Assembly (NCBI RefSeq): GCF_000331995.1
Contig: NC_020134.1
Span: forward strand, 841,461 to 905,460
Origin: Thermoclostridium stercorarium subsp. stercorarium DSM 8532
GTDB lineage: Bacteria; Bacillota; Clostridia; DSM-8532
Direction: 5' to 3'
Length of the DNA stretch: 64,000 nt
Numbering within the stretch: position 1 is the stretch's first letter; each line of letters starts with the position of its first letter. Position numbers and translations under genes: made by a program. Below are positions 38,994 through 48,333 of this stretch, piece by piece. The notes under the pieces were generated by a model. The model was not told where the DNA came from and did no database searches. It saw nothing but the letters and a program-made list of their open reading frames with translations.

Positions 38994-40043
38994 TTACCTG
39001 ATAACCCTTCTTGCCGTATAATACGTTCTGCTGTAATATCCGGTGGTTAATGACGATACTTTAACCACGCTTCCGGTAAACGGGGCATGAACGAATTCAC
39101 CGTTACCCACATATATCCCGACGTGGTTAACGTTTTTGCCGTCAGCGGCAAAAAAGACCAGATCGCCATACTGCAGACTGTCTTTTGATACATAAACCCC
39201 GGCTTTTGCCTGATCCCTTGATACCCGTGGAAGGGATACTCCTATTTTACCGTATAATGTATATACCAAACCTGAACAGTCATAGCTGTCAGGGCCTGTG
39301 GCTCCCCACTGATAAGGCTTTCCCATTTCCTGCGGTATTAGCGTTTTAAGCTGTTCAATCAAGCCGTTCCTGCTGTTTCCGCGGGAAGTCAGTTCGAATA
39401 TTTCAACATATTGTCCGTCGAATTTCTCGTACATTCTTTTTACAAGCGCTATGGCTTCTTCCCTTGAAATATACCGTTTGGGGATAAACCTGCCGTTGCC
39501 TACTCCGTTTATAATGCCGGCTTTAGTTAAAGACAGGACTTCTTTTAAAGCCCAGTCTGAAATTTCATCCTGATCGGAGAATAAATATTCCATGTTGGCT
39601 GAAAAAACGGTTTCTGGTTTTGCGGCTTTTAGGGTACGGTACAGCATTACTGCAATTTCCTCCCGTGTCGCCATGTTGTCCGGAGCAAACTTGTTATTCC
39701 CCACACCATAAACAATTCCGAGTTTATTGGCTATTATAACACTTTCATTGCCAGTATCGGAAAAGGGATTTGAATTTACTTCAGGCAATGCTTTTCCGCT
39801 CAGAGATTTATATAATCTTACCGCAAGCTCGCAGAATTCTTCCCTTGTAATGTTTCGGGTAAAATTATCAGTCATTCCGCCGCTAAGAAGATTGTATTCG
39901 TTGGCTTTGGCTATTTCTGCCTTAGCCCAGTCGTTTGCGCTTGTGAGATCAATATTCTGCTGAGCGAAAGAGGAAACACCCGCTAAAATACTCAATGATA
40001 ATATTGTGGAAAAAATAAACGGTTTTCTGTTCTTTTTAACCAT
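38994..40043 (-). CDS. Secreted S-layer homology and NlpC/P60 peptidoglycan hydrolase
   Basis: A signal peptide (residues about 1-28, ending SSFAQ) leads three SLH-like repeats (around NEYNLLSGGMTDNFTRNITR, NKLGIVYGVGNNKFAPDNMA and TKAGIINGVGNGRFIPKRYI), which anchor proteins to cell-wall polymer. A C-terminal NlpC/P60 cysteine peptidase domain follows, with the nucleophile in SYDCSGLVYTLYG, the His in VNHVGIYVG and a late His in FVHAPFTGS. It should cut gamma-D-glutamyl-diaminopimelate links in peptidoglycan. The start has GGGAG six bases upstream. A structured leader and a palindrome lie upstream. Confidence 0.92.
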   Translation of the reverse strand: MVKKNRKPFIFSTILSLSILAGVSSFAQQNIDLTSANDWAKAEIAKANEYNLLSGGMTDNFTRNITREEFCELAVRLYKSLSGKALPEVNSNPFSDTGNESVIIANKLGIVYGVGNNKFAPDNMATREEIAVMLYRTLKAAKPETVFSANMEYLFSDQDEISDWALKEVLSLTKAGIINGVGNGRFIPKRYISREEAIALVKRMYEKFDGQYVEIFELTSRGNSRNGLIEQLKTLIPQEMGKPYQWGATGPDSYDCSGLVYTLYGKIGVSLPRVSRDQAKAGVYVSKDSLQYGDLVFFAADGKNVNHVGIYVGNGEFVHAPFTGSVVKVSSLTTGYYSRTYYTARRVIR

Positions 40044-40059
40044 TTACATCTCCCTTCTT

Positions 40060-40156
40060 GGGCTGTCGGACTTCAAAACGGGTTAGAGCATAAAAAAGTT
40101 TTAACTCTTATATTTAACATTGCCAAAAGGCAATAAAAAATTAAGCCCGACAGGGC
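40060..40156 (-). promoter_or_regulatory. Structured 5' leader upstream of the SLH-NlpC/P60 gene
   Basis: On the minus strand CTGTCGGGCTT pairs with AAGTCCGACAG, 11 pairs with one G-U. The pairing encloses about 69 bases that contain an inner hairpin (ATTGCC-TTTT-GGCAAT). The 3' arm ends only a few bases before the AAGGGAG ribosome binding site. I do not recognise a known riboswitch consensus. Confidence 0.5.
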
Positions 40157-40171
40157 ATATTTTATGGACAA

Positions 40172-40189
40172 TATTATGTTAACATAATA
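40172..40189. promoter_or_regulatory. Perfect 18-base palindrome
   Basis: TATTATGTT-AACATAATA is perfectly self-complementary. It lies upstream of the structured leader of the SLH-NlpC/P60 gene, where an operator would be expected; on the minus strand it contains -10-like CATAAT. The binding protein is unknown. Confidence 0.5.
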
Positions 40190-40274
40190 GACCTAAGTTT
40201 AACATTACAATTGTATTACAAATTAATACACTAATAAGATAAAAATTAAAATATGGAAAATAATAGAACTTGCG

Positions 40275-41072
40275 TTAGAGGTATACAATTTCCCCGGCTT
40301 TTATTTTTACCGGCTGCCTGTCAACACTTATCCAGACGTCAATGGATGAAAGATTCTGCACAATATTTCTGTCGGTACTGAATTTGAGGTTCCGAAGGGC
40401 TTTGATGTAGTCCATTATCTCAATGTTCGTTGCATACCAAACCGAATCATCGAAAGCAACCCTCTTGCAGAATTCCCTGATCATATCCCAGTTTTTGTCT
40501 CTGTCAAATTCAAAACTGTGTCCCCAAACATAGAAAAGGGTTAACTGTTCCCACGGAGGAGTTTTTTTGAAACTTTGTAATTTTCCCAGAATATTTTCGT
40601 TGTGGTGGCACGTGGGATGCCATGTTAAAAAATCAGAGGGAAGCCCGAAACCGTGAGTTGATACAACCGTTCTTGAATATTCGATGCCGAGGGACGGAAG
40701 CATTTTCACCAAATCGTCATTGTAATCCCCGAAAGGATATGACATGCCCCTTACAGGATAACCGACAAGGGTTTCAAGGTTTTTTCTGTCGTCAATTATT
40801 TCCTTGATAACTTCCTCTTTGGGTATCTGGGTGAGAAAGGGATGCGTGACGGTATGAACCGAAACTTCGTGTCCTTTATACAGTTCTTTGATTTCCGGCG
40901 CACTTACAAACTGTTTTTTGCCGAAATTTCCGGAATTCAGGTGAAATGTGGCTTTTATCTTATATTCATTAAATATGCTTACCAGTTCCCTGTCAAAAAT
41001 CTGTCCGTCGTCATAACTCATGGTCAGGGCTTTTCTTTTGCCTTCGGGATAACAAAAACAAATGGTCCTCAT
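40275..41072 (-). CDS. Polysaccharide deacetylase family protein
   Basis: The 265-residue protein shows the NodB-type deacetylase motifs: KALTMSYDDGQIFD (the catalytic and metal Asp pair, motif 1), HEVSVHTVTHPFLT (the H(S/T)xxH metal motif, motif 2) and GMSYPFGDYND (motif 3). No signal peptide is evident, so it may be intracellular, acting on imported acetylated oligosaccharides such as acetylated pectin or xylan fragments; that is inference. The frame extends to 41123, but AAGGAG places the ATG at 41072. Confidence 0.87.
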   Translation of the reverse strand: MRTICFCYPEGKRKALTMSYDDGQIFDRELVSIFNEYKIKATFHLNSGNFGKKQFVSAPEIKELYKGHEVSVHTVTHPFLTQIPKEEVIKEIIDDRKNLETLVGYPVRGMSYPFGDYNDDLVKMLPSLGIEYSRTVVSTHGFGLPSDFLTWHPTCHHNENILGKLQSFKKTPPWEQLTLFYVWGHSFEFDRDKNWDMIREFCKRVAFDDSVWYATNIEIMDYIKALRNLKFSTDRNIVQNLSSIDVWISVDRQPVKIKAGEIVYL

Positions 41073-41161
41073 GCAAGTCAACTCCTTCAGAAACATTATA
41101 CCGGAAAAATAATCCTTTTGCACGTATATTCGTATTAATAATCAGCGATTAATAAATAAAA

Positions 41162-41210
41162 TCAAACAAAAAACCGCATGAATCTGTAAGATTCATACGG
41201 TTTTTTGATT
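41162..41210 (-). terminator. Intrinsic terminator after the second sugar ABC cluster
   Basis: AAAAAACCGCATGAATC and GATTCATACGGTTTTTT form a long stem with one mismatch around a five-base loop. On the minus strand the second arm ends in TTTTTTG. It is symmetrical and could work in both directions. Confidence 0.85.
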
Positions 41211-41223
41211 TTTATATAATATT

Positions 41224-42858
41224 TTACTTGTTTATTAATGCGTTCAGTTCATCAAGAACAGGCTGAACCACCTGCATTTTTTCCTTCACCCATGCCTTCC
41301 AGTTTTCTTCAATGCTTCCTTCTTTAAGTATTAACTGGGCATATTCGGTGGCGTAATCAAATGCAACTTTTCTTTTTGCAGGAGAGTCGTGGAAGTATGA
41401 TGTCCAGTCAGTGGGAACCAGTGTTGTGGAGTCGGAAAGCTTTGAACGCAGTTCATACTGACGTTTTGTCCTGTTTCGGTATGATTCGGGATAAGACGGG
41501 TTAATCATGTCAAAGTCGTCCGACAAAATCAGCATATTAATGTAGAGCGGCATTATTGACGGATATTTGCTGTCAACTGTCTGGCCTTCGGGCATTAATG
41601 TTCTGAATCCTCCGTCAGAAGTTTCTTCCCAGTCCACTCCTTTGATTCCCATTCTGATAATGTACTGGCCTTCCTGTGTACATGAATAGTCGAATATGTC
41701 CATAATACGTTCAAATTTTTCATCATCCATATCAGGCGAGAATATATTGGCGGTCCAGAAATTTATTACCTCAGGATGATGATATTTTCCGTCATTACCT
41801 AAAACGGCTGCAAAATGCATTGCTTTTTCAGGATCAAGGCCAAGATTTTTCTTGAACTGTTCACCGAATAAGTTCTGATAGTATGAAAGACCGCCTTCAC
41901 ATGTAATTGCTGCTGTACCGGCTACATAGAAATCTTCCAGGTCTTCGTTCTGTTTCAGTGTGTAGAATTCGGGATGTAACAGTCCTTCCCTGTATGCCTG
42001 CTGATAAAGTTTCAGACCTTCCAGTGTTTCAGGGTCTGCAGGACCCCAATGGTATTTTCCGTCCTCACCAATATAGAAGTCAGCCGGTTCACGGCTGTGT
42101 TCATATACAGCCCATGTGAACAGGAATGCCATATTACCTGTGCGTACCTCTATGGGAGCAAGTTTGTCACCCACATTACCCGGGTCTTTTTGTTTAATCT
42201 GGCGAGCTATATCAAGAAGCTCGTTAACGGTATACGCATCCTTTATTTCGATACCTATCTGTTCCATCCAGTCTTTTCTCATATATATTCCCATGTGATC
42301 GGGAAGCACTTCTGCAGGTTTGTTCATTGCAAATCTTGGTTTTGGCAGGCAGTATGTTCCGCCGAACAGTTCATCCAGCTTTGGCCCTATTACGGTACTT
42401 TCATATGCTTTTGCCACATTAGGCCAGCGGGTTTTCCAGTCGTCGGGAAGCCTGCGGATAAGACCCTGTTCAACGTATGCGGCAAGTTCGCCGTGCACAT
42501 AGTTCCAAGTGGCTATATCAGGCATATCACCGGAATTGATCCAGATGCGCAGTTTCTCCGCCCAGTTTTCCCAAGTCAGAGGTATCATGTTCCATTCGAT
42601 GTTGAATTTTTCGCACCATTGCCGTGAAAATTCATCGGCATTGTAATCGGTGCCCTCGTTCACCATGACACTTGCCCAGTCAATAACAAGTTTTTTGCTG
42701 TATTTTTTCTCACTGCCGGCAAAGGCATTATCAGGTTTGGCAGTCTGTGAAGTCCCTTTTTCATTCTGAGCTGAAGTATTTGTCTGGCCTGAGCCGCATC
42801 CTGTAGCAAGGGTTAAAAGCAAAACCGCGGCAAGTATCATGCTTATTAATTTTTTCAT
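41224..42858 (-). CDS. Sugar ABC transporter solute-binding lipoprotein (LplA-type)
   Basis: A lipoprotein signal (KKLISMILAAVLLLTLATGC) with lipobox LATGC leads a short polar linker and a large solute-binding domain of the LplA/LipO type (544 residues). Recognisable parts are GDMPDIATWNYVHGELAAYV near residue 100, MGIYMRKDWMEQIGIEI, and EGSIEENWKAWVKEKMQVVQ at the end. AAAGGAGG lies upstream, and the ATG at 42858 is better placed than the TTG six bases earlier. It is the third gene of the permease-permease-receptor operon next to a YesM/YesN pair, which probably senses its sugar. Confidence 0.9.
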   Translation of the reverse strand: MKKLISMILAAVLLLTLATGCGSGQTNTSAQNEKGTSQTAKPDNAFAGSEKKYSKKLVIDWASVMVNEGTDYNADEFSRQWCEKFNIEWNMIPLTWENWAEKLRIWINSGDMPDIATWNYVHGELAAYVEQGLIRRLPDDWKTRWPNVAKAYESTVIGPKLDELFGGTYCLPKPRFAMNKPAEVLPDHMGIYMRKDWMEQIGIEIKDAYTVNELLDIARQIKQKDPGNVGDKLAPIEVRTGNMAFLFTWAVYEHSREPADFYIGEDGKYHWGPADPETLEGLKLYQQAYREGLLHPEFYTLKQNEDLEDFYVAGTAAITCEGGLSYYQNLFGEQFKKNLGLDPEKAMHFAAVLGNDGKYHHPEVINFWTANIFSPDMDDEKFERIMDIFDYSCTQEGQYIIRMGIKGVDWEETSDGGFRTLMPEGQTVDSKYPSIMPLYINMLILSDDFDMINPSYPESYRNRTKRQYELRSKLSDSTTLVPTDWTSYFHDSPAKRKVAFDYATEYAQLILKEGSIEENWKAWVKEKMQVVQPVLDELNALINK

Positions 42859-42920
42859 ACCCAAACCTCCTTTATATAACTTTTATGGTAATTCCCAAAA
42901 CCGGATAGACCGGTTATTTA

Positions 42921-43820
42921 CTAAGATTTAATAGCTCCTATGAGAACACCTTTTACGAAATGTTTCTGCAGGAACGGGAAAATACACATTACCGGAAGCA
43001 TGGTAACTATAACGGCACACATCTTAAGACCATTGGTAAACTTATAATCTTCAAGGATTGCTCCTGAACTTGCGGCAAGTGCGCGAACCTGCGAGTCTAT
43101 GACTATGTTCCTTAAAATTAACTGAAGCGGCTGCAGTTTTGCATTTCTTATAAAGATCATTGAATAGTACCATTCATTCCATCTGTCAACAGCGTAAAAC
43201 AATGTAACTGTCGCGATGATAGGCATGGAAAGGGGAAGAACTATGCTGAAAAGAATTCTCCATTCGCCGGCACCGTCCAGTTTTGCCGACTCTATCAGTG
43301 ATTCGGGAAGAGAGGAAAAATAGTTGCGCATGATTATCATATAGAATGTATTGATGCCGTAAGCCAATATCACCGACCATATGGTGTTTGTCAATTTCAT
43401 TTCTTTTATCAACATATACAGAGGAATAACGCCGCCGTTGAAAATCATTGTAAAAAGCACAAGATAGAAAATCAGCTTTCTGCCGGGGAATCCCTTTCTG
43501 CTCATTCCATAGGCGAAACTGGTTGTAAGGATTAGATTAAGCGGCAGCCCAATGAGAAGTATAATCACTGTTGTTCGGAGGCCTATAAGGATACGCCCGT
43601 CCTTGAAAAGATCATAATAATTGATCAGTGTTGGCTTTTTAGGGAAAATCAGAATTGAAGTCTGAAGAAATTCCTGCTGTGATGTAAATGAAACCGCAAT
43701 AACATTGAAAAAGGGGATTATTATTGAAATCAAAACTAATGCCAGTATAACGCACAATACAATATCAAATCTCGAATATTTTTTATTTTCTGCTTTTTTT
43801 CTGTATTTTGAACCCGACAT
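42921..43820 (-). CDS. Sugar ABC transporter permease (LplC/YtcP-type)
   Basis: The 299-residue membrane protein has six hydrophobic segments and the EAA loop ESAKLDGAGEWRILFSIVLP. It ends LQKHFVKGVLIGAIKS, the common tail of this branch. A GTG at 43829 touches the ribosome binding site, so the ATG at 43820 (GAAAGG eight bases before) is chosen. It is the middle gene of the second sugar operon, with permease genes on one side and the lipoprotein receptor on the other. No ATPase gene is present. Confidence 0.9.
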   Translation of the reverse strand: MSGSKYRKKAENKKYSRFDIVLCVILALVLISIIIPFFNVIAVSFTSQQEFLQTSILIFPKKPTLINYYDLFKDGRILIGLRTTVIILLIGLPLNLILTTSFAYGMSRKGFPGRKLIFYLVLFTMIFNGGVIPLYMLIKEMKLTNTIWSVILAYGINTFYMIIMRNYFSSLPESLIESAKLDGAGEWRILFSIVLPLSMPIIATVTLFYAVDRWNEWYYSMIFIRNAKLQPLQLILRNIVIDSQVRALAASSGAILEDYKFTNGLKMCAVIVTMLPVMCIFPFLQKHFVKGVLIGAIKS

Positions 43821-43839
43821 GTTATTCACCTTTCCTGTA

Positions 43840-44757
43840 TTAACCTATAAGGCCTTCCCCGCCAAGCAGCTTTGCAGCACGGTCGGCGATAAGCAACAGA
43901 ACCATGTTGATAACCGCACGGAAGAGGCTGACGGCTGTGGAAAATGAGAAATCAGGGGATGACTGGAATGTTATTCTGTATATGTACATATCCAGAATTT
44001 CGGATACATCCCGCACTGCTGCATTTGACAGGTTGAAAACCTGGTCGAAACCCGCGGACATAAGATTTCCGATGGTCAGTATCAGCATAATTGATATGGT
44101 TGGCAGGATATTCGGAAGGGTAATATAGTAAATATTTTGAATGCGCGTAACTCCGTCAATTTTGGCTGCTTCATATTGTTCAGGATTAATTCCTGCAATT
44201 GCAGCAAGATAAATAATTGCATACCAGCCTGTGGTTTTCCATATTTCGGTGATGTAAAGCATTGGAATGAAAATTTTTTCATTGCCAAGAAAGTTTATTG
44301 TCTTGCCCGTTAAAAGTGAAATTAAACTGTTAACAGGTCCGTTATAACCAAAGAAATTAATCATGATACTGGATACCACAACCCATGACAGAAACTGCGG
44401 GAACGTAGCCACCGTCTGAACAACTTTTTTGTAGCGTTCAAACGGGATTTCGTTTAGCATCAGCGCCAATATAATCGGAGCACAAAATCCCGCAAGTACT
44501 CTTCCTACGTTTATGTAAAGAGTTTTCCATACAGAGGCGAGAAAAGAAGGATCGCGAAAAACATAAACATAATTTTCAAATCCGCACCATGGGCTTCCCC
44601 AAATTCCAAGGTTCGCCTTATATGTCTTAAAAGCGAGTGTAAGGCCGCCCATAGGGCCATACGCAAAAATGATATACCATATTAGTCCGGGTAACAGCAG
44701 AGTATAAATCATTCGGTTTTTCCAGATGTTTTTTGCAAGATTTCGAATCCGTTCCAT
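43840..44757 (-). CDS. Sugar ABC transporter permease (LplB-type)
   Basis: This is the first gene of the second sugar operon. It encodes 305 residues with six membrane segments (MIYTLLLPGLIWYIIFAYGP near the start), an EAA loop EAAKIDGVTRIQNIYYITLP and the FDQVFNLSNAAVRD block that follows in LplB proteins. The frame runs up to 45018 into the kinase promoter, but the extra residues are not family-like, and GGGGGGTAAGG directly precedes the ATG at 44757. It is divergent from the sensor kinase. Confidence 0.9.
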   Translation of the reverse strand: MERIRNLAKNIWKNRMIYTLLLPGLIWYIIFAYGPMGGLTLAFKTYKANLGIWGSPWCGFENYVYVFRDPSFLASVWKTLYINVGRVLAGFCAPIILALMLNEIPFERYKKVVQTVATFPQFLSWVVVSSIMINFFGYNGPVNSLISLLTGKTINFLGNEKIFIPMLYITEIWKTTGWYAIIYLAAIAGINPEQYEAAKIDGVTRIQNIYYITLPNILPTISIMLILTIGNLMSAGFDQVFNLSNAAVRDVSEILDMYIYRITFQSSPDFSFSTAVSLFRAVINMVLLLIADRAAKLLGGEGLIG

Positions 44758-44965
44758 TTCCTTACCCCCCATGAGTAAATTATATTGTGTTTTCGTTACA
44801 CTGCACAGGGAGATATTTATGCTTCTGTGGTATTTTTTTATGATTTTTAAATAATAAAGTGAGATTGTTTGATTGATTAATTTAATTAGTGAATATATAC
44901 AATTAAAATCATTGTTGTGATATAATTGGACTAACCCGGTTAAAAAGGGGTGCCGAACTGTAATT

Positions 44966-46765
44966 ATGCCGTTTAAAAATATGTCTCTGAAAACACTTAT
45001 ATATATAAGCTCAGGCATTATGGCATTTTTTCTTGTTTTTATGGTCGGGATGTATTTCTATATTTTTTCTTTGGAACTGGAAGGGCAGATCCAGACGTCA
45101 TTCGAATCCCTTGCTGACAATATAGAAACACGGTTGATAGAATGTGTTGAGAGTATCAATGAATCTGCAAAGCAATATGCTTATTCCAGTGACATTCAGA
45201 CCATCACTTTTTTTGACAATCCGGAGGAATATTTTATTGCCGCAAGTCCCGCAGAGGATGTTTTAAATTTTATACTGGACAGTAATCCGAATATCAGCGC
45301 AATTTACATATACAACAACAAAAACGGCAGGAATTTTTCAAGTGATTCATCAAAAAGACGCATTTTCAGCAAAGCATTGGAGGAACATGGACTGACAGGC
45401 GGTAAAAACATTGATGCTCCTTTTTTCAGCACAAGCTTTTATGATGACGGTTTGAAAATCACGCCTTATGTTGTTTATTTCTATCCTTTTTACAATGTCA
45501 GAGACCGAAAATTTGAACGGAATGAAAGTGCTATTTGTGTGATTCTTTGTGACTTAAACCATCTGATACAATGGCTGGATATTGATAAATCGTCACGCAG
45601 CGCAATGGCTGTGCTTTATGAAGACAGTATAGTTTCATCAAACCGGAATTTAAGTGAAATTGAGATAAATGCCCTAAGAAACATTACAGACAGCCATGGA
45701 AAGGTCAGCGTGGGTAACGAAAAATATTTAAGCAATTCCATAACTTTACCCCAGTTTGGATGGAAATTGGTGTATATGATTCCGGAGAAGGATTTGCTGG
45801 GAGGGATTATTCGCGTAAGAAATATAAGTTATATACTGATCTCGGTCGTTATGGTTTTGCTCTTTGCGATGATGATGCAGCTTTTCAGGTTTGTTACCAG
45901 TCCGATTCAACAGATTGTAAATGATGTAAGGAGGGTAAGGAAAGGGGAATGTTCCAGGATTAGACCTGTTAACGTGCTTGAGCTTCAGGAACTGTCAAAC
46001 GGAATTAATCTCACACTGGAGAGTATTGAACAGGCACATGCGAAAGAACGCGAGACGCAGAGAAAACTTTACAATGCGGTTATAGAGCAGAAGCAGGCCC
46101 TGATATATGCATACAGGAGCCAGATAAACCCCCACTTTCTTTTTAATACTTTGGAGTGCATGCGCAGCATGGCAAGGCATTATAATGCAATACCTCTTGA
46201 GAAGGTGATCAGTTCATTGTCTGCAATGTTTCGGTATTCCTTGCGTTCAAACACTGTTGTTACATTAAGCGAAGAAATTGAACATTTAAAAAACTATTTA
46301 AATTTTATGAAACTTAGAACCGGCAGTAGTTTTGAAGTTCGTATGTTCATACCTCCCGAGACATTCAGCCATCCCATATTGCCGATTTGCCTTCAGCCAA
46401 TAGTTGAAAATTCGATAACACATGGATTTACAGACAGCAATGGAAACCATCTCAAAATAATACAGATTCAAAGCTGGATCAGTGATATTTCGGGAGAAAG
46501 CATGCTTCATGTAAGAATCAGTGACAATGGATGCGGAATACCTGAGAAAAAGCTTAAAGAGCTTGTAGCGAATATGGAGTCGGAGAATAATGTGGAAAAA
46601 AAATACAGTATCGGTCTTTACAATATTGCAAAAAGGCTTAAGCTGGTTTTCGGAGAACAGAGCAGACTTATTATAAATTCACGCTGCGGGTATTATACAT
46701 CGGTAGAGCTTGTGTTCCCGAAACACCCACGTGACACATCGTTTATGGAATATGAATTACTGTAG
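44966..46765 (+). CDS. YesM-type sensor histidine kinase
   Basis: A first membrane segment (residues about 14-34) precedes an extracellular sensor domain of roughly 250 residues and a second membrane segment (ISYILISVVMVLLFAMMMQL). A HAMP linker (FVTSPIQQIVNDVRRVRKGE), the His_kinase domain with the phospho-acceptor in QINPHFLFNTLECM near residue 390, and a HATPase_c domain (ISDNGCGIPE, SIGLYNIAKRL) follow. This is the YesM/LytS class that senses sugars and is paired with AraC-type YesN regulators. It is divergent from the LplB-like operon. Its last 73 bases overlap the convergent regulator gene. No clear ribosome binding site is seen. Confidence 0.93.
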   Translation: MPFKNMSLKTLIYISSGIMAFFLVFMVGMYFYIFSLELEGQIQTSFESLADNIETRLIECVESINESAKQYAYSSDIQTITFFDNPEEYFIAASPAEDVLNFILDSNPNISAIYIYNNKNGRNFSSDSSKRRIFSKALEEHGLTGGKNIDAPFFSTSFYDDGLKITPYVVYFYPFYNVRDRKFERNESAICVILCDLNHLIQWLDIDKSSRSAMAVLYEDSIVSSNRNLSEIEINALRNITDSHGKVSVGNEKYLSNSITLPQFGWKLVYMIPEKDLLGGIIRVRNISYILISVVMVLLFAMMMQLFRFVTSPIQQIVNDVRRVRKGECSRIRPVNVLELQELSNGINLTLESIEQAHAKERETQRKLYNAVIEQKQALIYAYRSQINPHFLFNTLECMRSMARHYNAIPLEKVISSLSAMFRYSLRSNTVVTLSEEIEHLKNYLNFMKLRTGSSFEVRMFIPPETFSHPILPICLQPIVENSITHGFTDSNGNHLKIIQIQSWISDISGESMLHVRISDNGCGIPEKKLKELVANMESENNVEKKYSIGLYNIAKRLKLVFGEQSRLIINSRCGYYTSVELVFPKHPRDTSFMEYELL

Positions 46766-47826
46766 CACTCTTTGCCTGCTATATCGCGGAAAGATGAAGG
46801 TGAGATGCCGAAACTCCTTTTGAAAAGTTTACCGAAATAACTGTAATCCTCATATCCCAGTTGCGATGCAATGTCTTTCAGTTCCAGGTTTGTGTTAAGA
46901 AGCAGTCTTGCTGCATAAAAAATCTTGATGTCCTGTATGAAATTGGTTATGGTGCGGCCTGTATTTTTTTTGAAAAGCGCGCTCAGGTAGGTTTCGGAAA
47001 GGAAAAATTCTGATGCCAAATCAGCCAAAGTAAGGTTTTTGGATATATTACGGCAGATAAACAACTGAATTTCGGCAGTCAGCGGATTGGCTGAATAGGT
47101 AAACCCGCAGTTTAATGAAAACCTGGCCTCTTTCAGCATTTCCGGAAATGACGTAAAGTCAGGGTATATTCTGCTGAAACCCTTTCCGTCAGACGGATCG
47201 GTTTTAAAGGACGACACAAGTCCGTATATGCTGTCTTTGGTTTTGGCTGACAACAGATAAGCAGCAGACTCTCCCTTGATTACCAAAGGTGTACAGGCAA
47301 TTAAATCATTGTCAGGTGAAATATTTGACGAATGATCACATAATGCAAGGCAACAAACCGGGTATTTTGCTGCTGTCCGGAACAGAAGTTCAACCTCGGG
47401 AGACAACATGTTGTCTGGTTCCTCAGGGTTGACTGAGACAAGGCCCTTTCGTTTTCTGATTTTGTCATCAAGAAGGCGGATGGTGTTTTCCACCTCATTT
47501 TGGTCAAAAGGCTTAAGAATATACTGACATGCACCATATTGAAGCGCCTTGCGCGCAGCTTCAAAATCCCGGTAGGCACTTATAAAGACTATTTCCGAAT
47601 CAATTTTATGTTCTTTCAGGGAGGCGGTAAGTTCAATGCCCGACATTTTCGGCATGCGGATATCCACAAAAATTACATCGGGTCTTATACGAATGATTTC
47701 TTTCAGAGCCTGCTCGGGATCGGTGAATTTGGCAACGACGGCGAATCCTGATTTATTCCAGTCTACCAGTTCCTCAAGACCTGACAGAACCCAAGGTTCA
47801 TCATCTACAAGAACAACTCTGTACAT
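46693..47826 (-). CDS. YesN-type response regulator (REC plus AraC HTH)
   Basis: The N-terminal receiver domain has the acidic pocket (VVLVDDEPW), the phospho-acceptor Asp in VIFVDIRMPKMSG near residue 55 and the conserved Lys in YILKPFDQNE. A middle region of about 140 residues follows, and the C-terminus has two AraC helix-turn-helix units (LTLADLASEFFLSETYLSAL, LKDIASQLGYEDYSYFGKLF). AAGGA lies eight bases before the ATG at 47826. About 25 residues extend beyond the usual AraC end, and this is the part encoded opposite the kinase. It should activate the adjacent sugar ABC operon. Confidence 0.92.
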   Translation of the reverse strand: MYRVVLVDDEPWVLSGLEELVDWNKSGFAVVAKFTDPEQALKEIIRIRPDVIFVDIRMPKMSGIELTASLKEHKIDSEIVFISAYRDFEAARKALQYGACQYILKPFDQNEVENTIRLLDDKIRKRKGLVSVNPEEPDNMLSPEVELLFRTAAKYPVCCLALCDHSSNISPDNDLIACTPLVIKGESAAYLLSAKTKDSIYGLVSSFKTDPSDGKGFSRIYPDFTSFPEMLKEARFSLNCGFTYSANPLTAEIQLFICRNISKNLTLADLASEFFLSETYLSALFKKNTGRTITNFIQDIKIFYAARLLLNTNLELKDIASQLGYEDYSYFGKLFKRSFGISPSSFRDIAGKECYSNSYSINDVSRGCFGNTSSTDV

Positions 47827-47835
47827 ATAATTCAT

Positions 47836-48333
47836 CCTTGCTTTAGTTCAAAATTTGCAACAGCCTTTTAAACCGGATCAAGGATATGAATGATAAGGCA
47901 AACAGGGTTAAAGTGCAATTCATGTATGTTGAAAACTGAAAATACCCCGTTATCGTATGTTTTTACCGCAATTTTAATATATCTTTATTGTTTTTTAATG
48001 TCAAGCTGGACTGAAAAGCGTCCTGTATGCAACATTAATAAATCAAAAAAATCCGGCACTTCTGTTAAAATGGCCGATGGAATAATGCACTGTTGTAAGT
48101 ATTTGCTTGAAAATGGTATAATTTATACGGATTTGACCGTACAGACTTTTGGGTTGAAAATACGGCATTATCCGGAATGAATAAAAAGACCTTCAGTCAT
48201 TACTTGAATATATTATCCCTAACAGTTTTACAGCCTGAAGTGAATATAAGAAAATTTATCGGACGCTAACAATATTCCGGGAAATTGATTTTCCGGATAA
48301 ATTAATAATAAGGCATTGATGGGAGGTCTTAAA
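47836..48333. other. Intergenic with a probable galM promoter
   Basis: TTGTAA (48093-48098), an 18-base spacer and an extended -10 (TGGTATAAT, with TATAAT at 48117-48122) form a plausible promoter facing galM, about 200 bases before its start. A 96-codon frame at 47890-48180 has no ribosome binding site and no family-like content. No other feature is evident. Confidence 0.45.

Noticed and set aside
47890..48180. A 96-codon plus-strand frame between the regulator and galM
   Set aside because: It has no ribosome binding site and includes the likely galM promoter.
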